From contig JACCIC010000227.1 in the NCBI GenBank assembly GCA_018907035.1, positions 641,001 to 705,000 of the forward strand: DNA of 64,000 bases, in the 5' to 3' direction. The notes below the pieces were generated by a model. The model made no database searches and was not told the DNA's origin. It saw only the letters and a list, made by a program, of their open reading frames with translations. Positions 10,523 to 21,960 of this stretch are shown piece by piece. Position 1 is the first letter of the stretch; the number at the start of each line of letters is the position of its first letter. Source of the stretch: Sycobia sp. Sy_11 (Eukaryota; Arthropoda; Insecta; Hymenoptera; Epichrysomallidae). The position numbers and the translations under genes are program-made.

Positions 10523-10542
10523 AATCCCGGGTTTCGGCACCA
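10523..10542 (-). other. Primer binding site for tRNA-Phe
   Basis: The plus strand reads tcccgggtttcggcacca (10,525-10,542), which is the 3' end of tRNA-Phe including its CCA tail. The acceptor strand TTTCGGC pairs with GCCGAAA in that tRNA. The match extends two more bases to 10,523. The site ends 4 nt from the 5' LTR, the normal place for the minus-strand primer. Confidence 0.85.
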
Positions 10543-10546
10543 GTTT

Positions 10547-11861
10547 TATAATTGAACAATACGCTGGGAGGTTTGATTATTAGAATAAGAAAAAGAAGAC
10601 AATACAAAGTATATATAAATTAAAAATTGAATTTAATAAAACTAAAGATGATTAATACAACAACCTTACTAAGCAGAGATCAGAAAAAGAATGTATTTTC
10701 GAGCGCTCATACTGCGCTTTTATAAACTCTACTCCCCTCTCAATGGGGTCAAATTTCGAGCGATAAGCCTCACTCGCCGAACGCAGCCCAAACTCTCACG
10801 CAGCCTGACGGTCGGAGAGCCCGAGGTAGCAAGCCGAACACGTCACCTGATTTCGAACTTCCCAACATTTTCTCAAAGCTAGAATACGACCTATCTCATT
10901 ATAAGTCCGTAGAATAGCTTTTTTAACGAAAATATTGGGAAGCTCCCGTCACAGCACGGATCATTGCTTTTAGGAAGCATAACCTGTTTACCTCTTTTGA
11001 AAACCTCAAGATTTTCCTATAGCAAGTATTCGCTCACCTTATGTGTGATTCCGTATACAAGCTATTTTTAAGGCAAAATCTTCGGTTTTCCCGTCACGGC
11101 ACGGATCAAACATGTACCTTATGTGTACATATAGTTGGGCTTATAGTGAGAGTTCGCTCGCGATCGTTTCTATAAACTATAATATTAGTAACTATGAGTC
11201 TTATTTCTTGCATAATAAAAAATTACGAAGTAATTTTTCGTGAACTTACTATTTTAAAACGAATATCTAAATTTCCAATCTCTGCTGTACAATAGTTTAA
11301 CATTATAATTCGTTGAATTGCTGACGCACGCGAAGCCGCTTTGTCCGAAGTTTAAGAGTCCGAGAGATCACGTTACATTTCCCTTTTCTATGTGGGACTC
11401 GATATGACGATACGGAGAACATATTCTGTTTATTTAAAATATATATTATATCGAATCTATATATTATTATGCGAGAAACGTTATCTAAAGATTTTATTTT
11501 TATCGCATTAGTTCTCGATTACAATTATACTTTAAACTATTAAATTTAACTCTACATAAATACTTAACAGAATTACGATAAATCTTACAAACTAAAACGT
11601 AAAAATATATGTATTGAATTCATAATAATTTTAAATTAAATACTATAAACGTTTCTTAATATATATATATGTAATTACAAACTAAAACATTTAAGAATAT
11701 ATTTAAACTTACGAACTAAACCATTTAAAAAATAGATATAAAATTATTAAATAATATATTTAAAATATCTCTACAGTTACAAATTAAATATTAAAGTAGA
11801 CATTATATTACACACTAACAATTTTACCTTTTTAAAATAAAGTTCTTGTGAGTCCGTAACA
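10547..11861 (-). repeat. BEL/Pao 5' LTR (right), 1315 bp
   Basis: Matches 3671-4989 along its full length. By eye the differences are ggtAgc for ggtGgc near 10,827, tcctata for tcccata near 11,016, gacgca for gatgca near 11,324, a t for g near 11,586, and an (AT) run shorter by 4 bp. As the 5' LTR it would supply the element's promoter. Confidence 0.95.
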
Positions 11862-11866
11862 TCGAT
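11862..11866. repeat. Target site duplication (right), TCGAT
   Basis: Same five bases as 3666-3670, directly after the gtaaca end of the right LTR. Confidence 0.9.
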
Positions 11867-12130
11867 TTTAATTACACATGGACCCAGGTAGCATAGAAAT
11901 AAAAGTAGAAAACCACATCATTAAATCCACCAATACTGTCAAATTCTTAGGAATTATTTTCGACTACGAGATGTCTTTTTCGCAGCAAACCAGTCTTGTA
12001 CAAAAAAATTATTAAATATTTATGTGGTATTTGATGGGACTCCAGTCCTGAAATTCTCTTAACACTCTACAAAAGCTTCGTGCGCTCTATACTAGATTAT
12101 GGCTGTTATATATGTTATACACAGACATAC
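11867..12130 (+). pseudogene. Jockey-like RT C-terminal relic, continuation of 3290-3670
   Basis: The plus-strand translation gives KFLGIIFDYEMSF (near 11,940-11,978), the conserved segment just after the RT palm in jockey-like elements. After a stop and frame change it gives LLTLYKSFVRSILDYGCYIC (near 12,057-12,116). If the BEL element and one TCGAT copy are set aside, the reading frame across the break is continuous. Both pieces are therefore one older element split by the BEL insertion. It carries stops and lacks the RT core. Confidence 0.75.
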
Positions 12131-12779
12131 GTTTTTTTGCGTACATATTATTAATAGAAAAATTCTATTATTAAAGAAATATGTGATTTGCGCTTACTAA
12201 GTTTTCGAAATTAGCATACTTTAAATTAAAGATTTTATACTAAAGTTTTTATAGCTTTTATGTTTAAGGTTTTGTTTTTTTGAACTAAAAGCTTATTCAA
12301 TTTCATAATATAAGATTGTATTTTATTATCTAAGAATTATAGTTTATTTAATATGAAAGATTTCCCTACGTTATAAATTTTAATTTGTGTTAAACATGAT
12401 AAAATTAATATAATATTTGAATTTCTTTTTTTTTCTATAAATTCATGCATATGTGTTAAGCGTGATACATTTATCAAATTTACTTGTTTATATGTTAAGA
12501 TAAATACATTTTTGTTTTGTAGAAGTTAAAGTAAAATATTATGTAAGATCAAATGTTCGATTATATGCGTAATATTTTTCAGATTCATAGTTGTAAGTGC
12601 GAATTTGTATACATATCAATTGTCAACTTGGTTGATATGTGATCCCGATTCGGCATTGCGTAGAAGAAAATGAATGTACGTTGTCTAAAATGCTGAAACA
12701 TAATATAAAGCACAGACGGGACGTTGTCGAATATTTGGGAATGTTGAAATAATATATCGTCATTTTCTTAAAGGAATTT
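12131..12779. other. AT-rich DNA between relics
   Basis: No coding sequence recognised. The right part may be the upstream half of the diverged LTR at 12,780, since the intact family LTR is 1.3 kb long. I could not align it by eye. Confidence 0.4.
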
Positions 12780-13290
12780 CAGTACACATTTTACGTACCG
12801 GGACGACGACTGAAAATTAGTACTTTTACGGTTTCACAAAGAGGGGGCGGAAAATTTACAAAAGGCTTTCGAAAGAGGTAAATTTTTATGCTTTCTATAA
12901 GCAATTTCCGTGTTAAGTCGGGAAATTCGAAGGTTTTACCTAATAAAGCCTTTCTACATATTTTCGTTTAAGTAAATCATATTCTGACTTTGTGAAAATC
13001 TTAAGAATTTCGAAAGAAGTTGACGTTTTCGGTTGGCCACCTCGGGTGCTCCGACCGTCAGGCTGCACTAGAGTTTCGGCTACGATCAACGAGTGGGGAT
13101 TATAACCGGTAATTTGAACCTGCGAACCGGGGCCTCGAATCTATATAAACGCGCCAAAAGAGTGCTAAAGTTCATTATTTTCTCGTCTCTGTTCAGGTCA
13201 ATATAATGTTATATTATATCGATTATCCAGTCTAATGTTATAATAAATATTTTATATTTTTATTACTTTGAGTTGAAACTGCATGTTGTA
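12780..13290 (+). repeat. Diverged solo LTR related to the BEL/Pao LTR
   Basis: The segment near 13,030-13,100, ccacctcgggtgctccgacc followed by gtcaggctgca, aligns with the minus-strand LTR of the BEL element (ccacctcgggctctccgacc, gtcaggctgc). Alignment runs on through gagtttcggctacgatcaacg and a TATA-like ctatataaacgcg near 13,140. No gag or pol adjoins it, so it is probably a solo LTR or fragment. The ends are uncertain. Confidence 0.7.
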
Positions 13291-13495
13291 ACTCAAACTA
13301 ACAAATTTATAAAAGAAAAGGGCTCAGAAAAATTATTTTACAGACGCAATAAACTTTGGTTCAATGCGAAAAAGAAATTAAAACGATAATTCATCGTCAC
13401 GATAAATAGATATGAGGTATATCAAAGCCACTCATATTCAGGTATATCAAATCCACTGCGCCAAATCAATGTATTATTTACATATACTAATTATA

Positions 13496-14063
13496 CTACA
13501 ACATTTTGTAAACTTTTTCAGTAAAATTAAATGTCTTTAAAGATTTAAATTGCTTAATAAAAATAAAGGAATACATTTTACTGAAGTAGATGCTGGTCAT
13601 ATATACACAATTTAAACCATAGCAACTGTAAGTTACATTTATAGTCAAATGATTAAAGCCTAATATATCCTTTGGTACTCCATTATTTTTACCTTTCCGA
13701 ATCGATTCATTATCATATCTTTGACCTTTGTCATTACTTATTTTAAGTCCATATTTTTCCAATATGACCATTATAACATAACCAGGATAATTAGAATCTA
13801 GAACATTGCAGAAAATGTTCTTTGATTTTTATATTATTATCAGATACATCGATAGAACGAACTGTAAGAGAAAGTTGTTTAGTTTGGGATGCATCGGGCG
13901 AGCAATCAGCTGTAATTGTATAATAATCAGATTTTAAAGATCTGGATATAATAATTTTATTAACTTTATAAGCTAGTAAATCAACTAAATTTATTTTAAA
14001 TATTTTTTTCACAGTTATAGCCATAGATTTGTCCTTGCATGTAAATTCTACTTGGTTTTCCAT
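13496..14063 (-). pseudogene. hAT/ZMYM1-like transposase relic (DUF4371 region)
   Basis: Two minus-strand frames give successive parts of the DUF4371/hAT-type protein found in ZMYM1-like transposon genes. The first (14,063 to 13,791) has YYTITADCSPDASQTKQLSL and VEHFL-like residues. The second (13,771 to 13,496) has EKYGLKISNDKGQRYDNES followed by KGKNNGVPKDIL. The DCSPD aspartate corresponds to the first acidic active-site position of hAT enzymes. The frame shift between the two parts, the short length and the loss of both protein ends make it a dead fragment. No terminal repeats were found. Confidence 0.7.
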
Positions 14064-14480
14064 TAAGTGATCTAAATTTGCTAGTAATACAATAGCAATA
14101 AGCTCAAAAACTTAACCGTTATTAATGATATATAATTTGTTTGAGCTTCCTCTAAAAACTATGTTATTAGATATGCAATATATACTTCTATCCATTAAAA
14201 ATCTCAGAACAGGTTGCTATCTTAAACTCTCTTTTTCAATAAGTTTTTGTTGTGCCAATAGTTTCTACTGTTTTCATATTTATTTGTATATCCTTACATT
14301 TTTGATAACATTTCATATGATTAATGCTGTTTTCATGGCTACTTGATACATTATCAATTATACATAATCAATTATGTATAATATAGATAAAAACCCGTAG
14401 TTTCATTCCGATATAACTTCGCTACGTTTTAGCATAAATTACTGAAAAAATCTGATTATCAATTATTGATCTAGTATTGT
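14064..14480. other. AT-rich non-coding DNA
   Basis: Nothing recognised. It may contain the remainder of the hAT relic. Confidence 0.4.
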
Positions 14481-14880
14481 CATCGTTAAGGATTCACGCC
14501 GATATTTCGCTGTATAGATGTCCGTTTGCACCGCGAGCGTTTTGAATTTTACGAGCCGTGCAAACGCGGCACCTCGCCGTGTATGGGGGGCTCAATTCCG
14601 TTTTTGGCGAGTGAACGGGACTCTGCTCTATATATCCCTCTTATAAATTGCGTAGTATTACCGGGCACTCTTGTTCGAAGGATCGCCTCGGCCGCTCCAT
14701 TCTTCCAGCGGCGTAACGAAATCGATCGGCCGTCGCCCGTAATCGATATTCGCGCAAGTATACGTAAGTATAAGGCATGGGCGACGCGTCGTCGAGCGAC
14801 CAGCGGAGGTAAAATAAATAGCGCCGCGAAGCGCCATAGAAAAATGACGTGATGCGGGATTATGCGACGTTGACCTCCCA
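14481..14880. other. CpG-rich island
   Basis: A sharp rise in GC and CpG with no recognisable protein. The long overlapping frames on both strands (about 108-110 codons) are what stop-poor GC-rich DNA gives by chance. It could be a promoter or enhancer; I see no decisive motif. Confidence 0.5.
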
Positions 14881-15400
14881 CCCCAGAATAGGGGATTTAA
14901 ATGTAAATTAATTCGAGGAGGAAAAAAAGTTGGATTTCTGCGCAGAAAATTGAATTTCGTCGCGGATTTATGGCTTCATATATTTCATTTGTCGGGAAAA
15001 TGTCATGTTTCTCATACGTATCTATTATAGCGGTTGTTCTTAGCCTAGAAATATCGCGAGAACAGGTGTGGTTTTATCGAAGCAATACACCGGTCAACGC
15101 TTTACGTACGTAAATAAAAACCACAAAACTATCGGATCGAGTGCTTCTACTTACATTGAAAGCCTAGGCTCCGAAATTCTTTCACTGCATTAAATTTCAA
15201 CATTCGACTTTATTGACGTTAAAAGATATCAAATTTGACGAGACAAAGAAAATATATTTGCAATTACCTGGTATACCGATTAGTGCGTTAATTTCTGCTC
15301 ATCGTCAAACCTTATCGATTTAGACAATGATAATGCAACTTACACGGTTAAACAGTGCGATTGGACAATAAGTAATGCCATGCGTTATAAAGATTCAGAT
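14881..15400. other. Non-coding DNA between islands
   Basis: Moderately AT-rich, nothing recognised. Confidence 0.4.
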
Positions 15401-16235
15401 GTAAAAGAATTGGTTGGAGGGGCTCGCGCATCGTCATCTGAAAGATTCAGTATAGGGCCACGCTCGTGCCCGGTCGGCGGGGCTTCGAGGTAAATATTAA
15501 CTAGTCGCAGTGCGCCCGATTCCACCCCTCGATTCAACGGACACGGATTGGATTGGCAGGGGGGGGGCGGCGATTTCTAGCGAGCCGAAATCTCGCAGCG
15601 CGGCCGCAGTCATAAAGAGGGGCCGATGGTAAAGCGTGCGAGCAGCCTAGGAGATGCCTTGCGACTATCGATTGCGCCGTCGCCGAAAAGAGAAAGAGAG
15701 AGGGTGCAGACGGCGGCGCTGAGAGGCCGTCCTCGCACGATGGGCGTTTCAGTCGTCGCGGATTGTCGAGGGAGTCGTCGCATCGGCAGGCCGATGACCG
15801 AAGACTCGAGAGTGCAGTCACGCCAAGCCGGATGCATAAACGTTTTATTGCACTGTGCTACGTGAGAAGATCGCCGAGATACTTCCTTTTGTTCTGCCCT
15901 TTTGTATCCTTTCTCTTTCACTCTCTGCTTTTCGATTTTTGTTCTCGCTCTCTACGCCTGCGCTTATTACTGACCGCAAGTGTGACGACGCTGACACGGC
16001 GCACGCGCGCCGCACGTCCGCCGAACTTTGGGCAAAAGAAACTTTTCCGACGACCCACGATCCTCGTTTTCCTCTGTTTTTCGTTTGCATTCTCCCTCAT
16101 CTCCCTTCTCTGCTCTCTATTTTCTTTCTTCTCTGTCTCTCTCGCGCTGTCTCGCTACTTGTCGTTTTTTCTTTCCCTCTATTTCATTGTTTTTCTCTTC
16201 TGCTCGGTGCCCAATTTATAAGAGAGTTTAATGTG
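15401..16235. other. CpG-rich island followed by a pyrimidine-rich tract
   Basis: CpG-rich from about 15,410 to 16,060. It contains a G9 run near 15,560 and a cagtcataaagagg string near 15,608 resembling a caudal/Abd-B type site. From about 15,890 to 16,210 the plus strand is strongly pyrimidine-rich. Many overlapping frames on both strands are artefacts of composition. A regulatory role is inference. Confidence 0.5.
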
Positions 16236-17912
16236 GCTAAGTAAAATTAGCTCCATTAAATAGAATATAAAACGTTTTCTTTTACTACTCCTATTTGAGT
16301 AATGATTAAATAATATATGATCATTTCGCAATTGACATACAAGTTATTCAAATAAAATTTATCAAATGATATTTATAACATTAAAAATAAAATATAGATA
16401 TGGAACACTGTACAGCATTATTTATACGGATAATGGAAAATATATATTTTATGCAAATTTATTTTAATAATATAGTTAAAATTTTATGGTTTTCCTTCAA
16501 AAGCATTTTATATAACTTACAAGGCAGTATTGACAACATTGGCCATTGCTTTTATTGAAATTCATTAACCATTATTTTTGATAAAACTCTAAGTAAATCA
16601 TTTAAAGTAGCTAATTGATTGTTATACAATTGCACAATGTCCTAGCTCGCTTGCAATATTGCAATAATTTCAAAATGATCAAAATATCTTGGACATATTG
16701 GTCACTATAATTATGTTTTAATATTATAATATTGCAAGAATATCATCGAAATATTACAGCAATATTGCCTCGATATTTTTACTATGGAAATGCCAAAGAT
16801 ATTTTCATGGTTCGATAACATTCCTGTGAAATCGCAGCAAAATATGATATGCAATATAGCTAGCATTCTACTGTAGCATCCCTGCGATGTCAAATCAATA
16901 TTAGAGTAATCTAGCCGAAATATGGAAATGTTCTTTCTGTACTATGGATAGATATTTTTTAATTTTCTTTGTATATATATTAGTGTAAATTAGCCGCTAA
17001 AATGCAATTATATTACCACAGTACAGGTAAAGCCCATATTTTAAACGCACAGCAAACGGATCTTATATAAAACGACAGATGTATAAAGACATAACAAAAT
17101 TGGCTTTATAAACTATAACTGACATAATTTTTTGATATTTGTGGGATGTTTGTTTATTAAACTTTTATATTATAATTCAAATGCTTCTACGATATTTCTG
17201 TGCTATAGTTTTGCGCGCAACGGCCTTGCAACATTCCAACAGTATTACCCTTATATATTAGGTGCCGAACTAAATTTTCCCTGATTTTTTGATGAAAACG
17301 CAACTTGTTTCAAAAAGTTTACGTATGAATCATTCGAACTATTTCTCATTGTTGTTCGAATAGCTCGTCGATATAGAATATAGTAGCCTAACTGGACCTT
17401 AATATATGAAATGTAGACAAATACGAAGCTATCTATCCTACTTTTTGTTCCACGTAAATATTATTTTAAGTTTATCTCGATATTCGAGAACAATATTCTC
17501 TAGAATTGACATTGGTAGATACGTAAAGCTCGATCAATAGAAATTATTCAACGCCGACGTATATATAATTTATATTGTGCCTTTCAACTGCACTTGATAT
17601 GCTCGAATACATTGTTGATCCGTAAATTATAGGCGGTTCGCAGTGCTATGTCGATCAAATTTTCGTTTTCAGCGTAGCGAGCAAGTCTCGAATACTTTGG
17701 TCTGACGTGTTATTAGTAACATGATAAAGGAACAGAGTTACATTTGGCTCCCTCTTGACATTGCTTGATTTTCCGAACACAAGCCTCTCGAAATGATGGC
17801 GGATTTCGTTGATGGGCGATAGGGAAATTATAGTCATGCGTCTCGCGCAGACCGAAACTCTAATTTATTGTCGCGAACGATAACCGCGTGCAACGTATCA
17901 CCGTACAGCTAT

Positions 17913-17916
<4 letters not shown>
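16236..17916. other. AT-rich non-coding DNA
   Basis: No gene recognised. Repeated caatattg/gcaatattgc words cluster at 16,650-16,870. Near 17,265 a taggtgccgaactaaatttt string resembles a mariner terminal sequence, but no transposase follows. Confidence 0.4.

Positions 17917-17958
<42 letters not shown>
17917..17958. repeat. (CT)n microsatellite
   Basis: About 40 bp of TC dinucleotides, followed by an alternating pyrimidine-purine stretch with (TA/CA) repeats to about 18,022. Confidence 0.95.
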
Positions 17959-17963
<5 letters not shown>

Positions 17964-19174
17964 TTCTTTCTCTTTACATACACACGCGTGTATATACAGA
18001 CACGTATATATACACACGTATACATTTGAATGATACTGTGTTATGCGTGCAAAAGTGGAGAAAAAATTTGGGGAGTACGTCTATTCGTATAGACGAAGCG
18101 TGAGCACAAAAAACATTGTAAAGGAAAATAAAATCGAGCGTTGCCGGTAAAGAAAAAAGACCGTGAGTACCGATAAAAAGTAAAGAAAGCATCGATTTAT
18201 CCAAGTTCGACGTGGGGAAGTTGGATAAAGCAGGGCAAAAAAGGGGCTCGAGTTCACCATAACGTGTTTGGGAAATTTTTTGTTGTCTCTGTTCTTCGCT
18301 TTTATCAACGGATGTTTATTTCTGGAAGGTGAGATTACAACGATAACTCTCTCACTCTTGTGGCATTCAGACGTTTGTCACGATCTAAGCGATAGGATAG
18401 AAACGGCGAGCTTGCAAAAAAAATACATTAAAAAGCGTGGCCCGCATGATGGATTTTACGTTTGTCCGTGTTACCCCTCCCCCCTCCATTTACCCGGTGC
18501 AGTAAAGGAACAGAAAATCCTCGAAGCAGTATATACGCCATAATTTTTTTACTAAAGTAATTGAGTTACGACTAAACAAAAACGTAAAGTGAGAGGATAA
18601 GAGTAAATACGTAGGGTGTGGTTTTAACTGGTGCAAGCGTTCGAGAAGGTAGAGGCCACGTTGAAGTAATTAATAATAAATATGAAGCGTTGTGAATTAA
18701 TTATTATATAGGTTACGTGAAAAACGAGCTAAAAATATTTATTATCCCACGCATTGAGTTTAAATATAAAGAATTTAACAATTTATAATTACGATAAAAA
18801 TTATTAAAATAAATCGAAATGAAAATTATTCAAAGTATGAGATTTTATAGTACATAGAAAATTTTATTACACACATTAATTAATCATTCACTAATTTTAA
18901 AATCCTTGTATTATCATATTTTAATTATTTTATTTTGTTCATGGCTTCAAATAGTCGATAAACATTCATCGAAATTAAATACGCAACAATAGGCTCTTTA
19001 AATTTTTTATTTTCTAAGATGTTTACGTCATTTGTTATATATCATCAAAACGCATATATTACAAATTTATAATGATATATTGAATATAAATTAAATCTTA
19101 CTTTTTTTCTAATTTTCTTTATCAACAGATAATTAGCGCTCTGTCGAACATTTAAAATAATAATCAAATTAGAA
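17959..19174. other. Non-coding DNA
   Basis: No recognisable coding sequence, although a 91-codon frame runs at 18,268-18,543. The part after 18,660 is very AT-rich. Confidence 0.4.
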
Positions 19175-19588
19175 TATTATTGTAAAGACAATGACATTTT
19201 ACAGATCTCAGATATCTCACGCACTTTTAATCTGCTGTCTTTCAGCACTATTTGATGGATTTTTTCGATCATATCTGGAGTTGTGACCTCAATGGGGCGT
19301 CCTGAGCGAGGCTCATCAGAGGTGCTCACACGACCCCTTTGAAACTTGTAAACCCATTGCTTAACGGTTGAATATGGCGGGGAGGATGTCCCCAGTGTTG
19401 AGTCCATCTCTTCTTTAATTTCCTTCGACCTTAACCTCTTCAAATAAAAGTATTTGATGACAGCACGATTTTTCAGCTTTTCCATTTTTACGAAAAACAC
19501 AGAGACGTCTTGTTCAGTCTGCTCTCAAACCTAGGCCTAGTGGCGCCATTTCTTGGTCAGGCCGGAAACTCAACAATCCACCCTCGTA
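19175..19588 (-). pseudogene. Truncated mariner element, N-terminal transposase
   Basis: The right end is a mariner terminus: read on the minus strand it is CGAGGGTGGATTGTTGAG, next to TA at 19,587-19,588. Just inside, a frame of about 100 codons encodes the DNA-binding part of a mariner transposase. It has an MEKLKNRAVIKYFYLK start, SPPYSTVKQWVYKFQRGRVS for the first helix-turn-helix, a DEPRSGRP linker and an RLKVREI string of the second. The frame leaves the family pattern at about 19,205 and stops. The catalytic domain and the other terminal repeat are missing, so the copy is dead. Confidence 0.85.
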
Positions 19589-19913
19589 TATTATATTGAG
19601 AAAAATTTCATTCATATTTTTTACTACAATAATATATATTTTTACGTATATATTTTTTCAATATTGATATAATGTCCAATTTTTATTTATATCGCTTTTT
19701 GTACACTTAATTTAAAGAAACTTTAAAAATAAATATATTTATAAAGTATTTAGCATTTTATACATAATTTTATCATTTGAAAATGGTAAGACAAGGTTAA
19801 AATTAGCCAAATAAAATTTAGGTCCTAAATTTTTTTCATGTACTCATATTACTAAATTACCTTTTTTTACTTTGTTATATTTACAAATTTTGTTTTTGAC
19901 TATTCTTGAAGTT

Positions 19914-19971
<58 letters not shown>

Positions 19972-21640
19972 TTATATTCATAAGTTTACAATTTCATTAA
20001 TTTACTACAATCGCAGATTGTCTGGCGTTTATGTAACTTTTCCAAATTTCATTATTAGACATAAAAAGAATGAATAATGAAATTTACCTGAGTGCTAAGG
20101 TCATTAAGCAATGATTAATCCCATTCGCTAAAAGTCAGAAACGCACGTTTTAACTTGCGTCTTTGAAAAAAGCACTAACTGTAACGGTGGCATAGAAATC
20201 AGTCGTCAAAGGGTCTCGATCAGAGGTTCCACAAGTAATTTTAAGAATTGAAAGGGAAGGAAATTCTGCTGTTCACAGAGAGATCTGTCATTGCATCGTG
20301 GGAAACTTGACAGTCATCCATATATACCGAATTTCTTGAAAGTGAAAACACGCAATCCCAGCCTCCAGCATGCCGCGGCCGAATCGTGATAACAGGGGAG
20401 AGACGCCTTGCATCGGTTCGAGCGGTACAACTTCCATCAGGCAGTGTCGTCGAGAATAATATATGACTATGCAATTCGGCGTATCTAAACAGAGGTATAT
20501 CTCCAACGTTGAACCAGGAGTGAGAGAGAGAGAGAGATAGAGGCGTCTATTACTGGAGCAATTCGCTCATGCGAATATTCGATTTCACTTGCCCCACCTC
20601 GAAAGGTGGATCCGCTTGCACACACGAATGATTTCGCTTATTGGGCAAAGGAGCTTCGTTACTCAGATTACGATTTTATCAATTATAATTGAAATAAGTT
20701 TTAATGCACGCTTTAAAACACGTCAGCTTTTAAAGATAATGTTTTCGTAAACTTGTTTTTATTTGAAATAAAAGAATGAATAACTAGAAAATAAGAATTG
20801 TGAAAAAGATAAAACAAATGAGAATGAAAGATAATAGACTTTCCTTGGATTTTCGCACATAAGAACAATGAAGATTTTATAAAATCGAATATATGTCCGA
20901 TAGAAATGGAATATTCTTTATACAATAAACGTAATAATTAAGCTGTAATTACATTTATTACGCTAGAATGTTAAAAAGTAATTTTCAACAAATATCTGTT
21001 GCTTTAAGTTTATAAATCGTTATTAAAGATGAGTACTGTACATTCATACGAGTAAATAAGACTCGCAACATAATTAGAGAAACATATTGTAACAGAAACC
21101 GATGATGTTTAATTATTTAAGAGCACTCTTTTTAAGTGCAATGTTGGAAATGAAAATAGTCAATCATAACAAGTATATTTCAAATTAATTTTAAAAATTT
21201 ATTAATAAATTTCATAAATAAAATCTGCTTTACGTCCAAACTTCTTCAACACCATGCCGATCTCATATTACCAATAACAAATTCAGCCCGTTCTATCCTG
21301 ATAAAAGACGAAAAATAGGATATTTTCCTCGTGCTGTTGCATCGAATGTATTGAAACACATAATTTCTATCAATACCGTTGGCCGTATAGTTGAATTATT
21401 CATTCCAAGCCATCGGCTTTTTCCAGTTATTAGCTTTGCCGAGCATACAGGCCGAGCATGGAAAATTTATTCAGCAGGCGCATAAACTTTTTTAGCCTTG
21501 AAATTCGAGTGAGTGCTAAACGAGCAACGAGTGAACTCCGGGGACTTCGCGTGGATCGCCATCCTCTGCCGTGCTAAACGCGACCTGGTGAAAAGCGCTT
21601 AGGGGTTGGTTCTCGGGGGTGGGGTACCCGGAAAAGGAGT
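19589..21640. other. Non-coding DNA with (AT)n at 19,917-19,969
   Basis: Very AT-rich up to 20,030, including a 53-bp (AT)n tract. A mixed-composition block of about 600 bp (20,070-20,670) has no recognised protein. The remainder is AT-rich. No transposon termini were seen. Confidence 0.45.
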
Positions 21641-21960
21641 TAAGACCAAAGGAGAGAACGGGAGCGAGAGAGAGAGAGAGAGAGAGAGTAAAAGAGAGGG
21701 TGAGAGAGAGACCGAGAGAGAATAGTTAGAGGAAATACTTGGGGCGAACGAAGCAGCTGCACTATGTCAAAGATGTCTTGTGCAGTGAATGCACGCGAAT
21801 GCAGTGTGCTTAACGTACTTACGAAAAAGAGTAAGGATACAGGAGAGAGTGAAAGAGAAAAAACGATAGAAGAAGAGATAAAGAAATAGAGAAAGAGGAA
21901 GGATTCTTTGAAGTCTCAGCCATAAAGTCAAGAAATTAAAGGTAGACAAGGCTCTCGACA
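21641..21960. repeat. Purine-rich (GA)n block
   Basis: The plus strand is almost entirely purine from about 21,650 to 21,730, with (GA)n at about 21,667-21,689, and again at 21,835-21,905. Frames on the minus strand are low-complexity Ser/Leu/Phe artefacts. Confidence 0.7.

Larger units (their letters stand above)
3671..11861 (-). mobile_element. BEL/Pao LTR retrotransposon, near-intact, 8.2 kb
   Basis: A complete minus-strand element. From its 5' end it reads: LTR (10,547-11,861), a primer site matching tRNA-Phe, gag, protease-RT, RNase H-integrase, a polypurine tract, and LTR (3671-4989). It is flanked by a 5-bp duplication, TCGAT. The two LTRs differ by four substitutions and one 4-bp (AT)2 length change that I could find, so insertion is recent. 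The family call rests on the DUF1759-type gag, the A17-like protease, the YMDD RT and the D,D,E integrase; no envelope frame is present. Gag and pol are separated by a single in-frame TGA, and pol is interrupted by a frameshift at 6954. The element sits inside an older non-LTR relic. Confidence 0.95.

Noticed and set aside
15534..16244. Cluster of frames of 60-152 codons on both strands
   Set aside because: Low-complexity Ser/Leu/Phe or Arg/Lys strings from a pyrimidine-rich tract.
17260..17460. Mariner-like terminal sequence (taggtgccgaactaaatttt)
   Set aside because: No second terminus and no transposase similarity nearby. Similarity of one short end is not enough.
18268..18543. 91-codon plus frame
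   Set aside because: Hydrophobic start could suggest a signal peptide, but the remainder is unrecognised and there is no supporting context.
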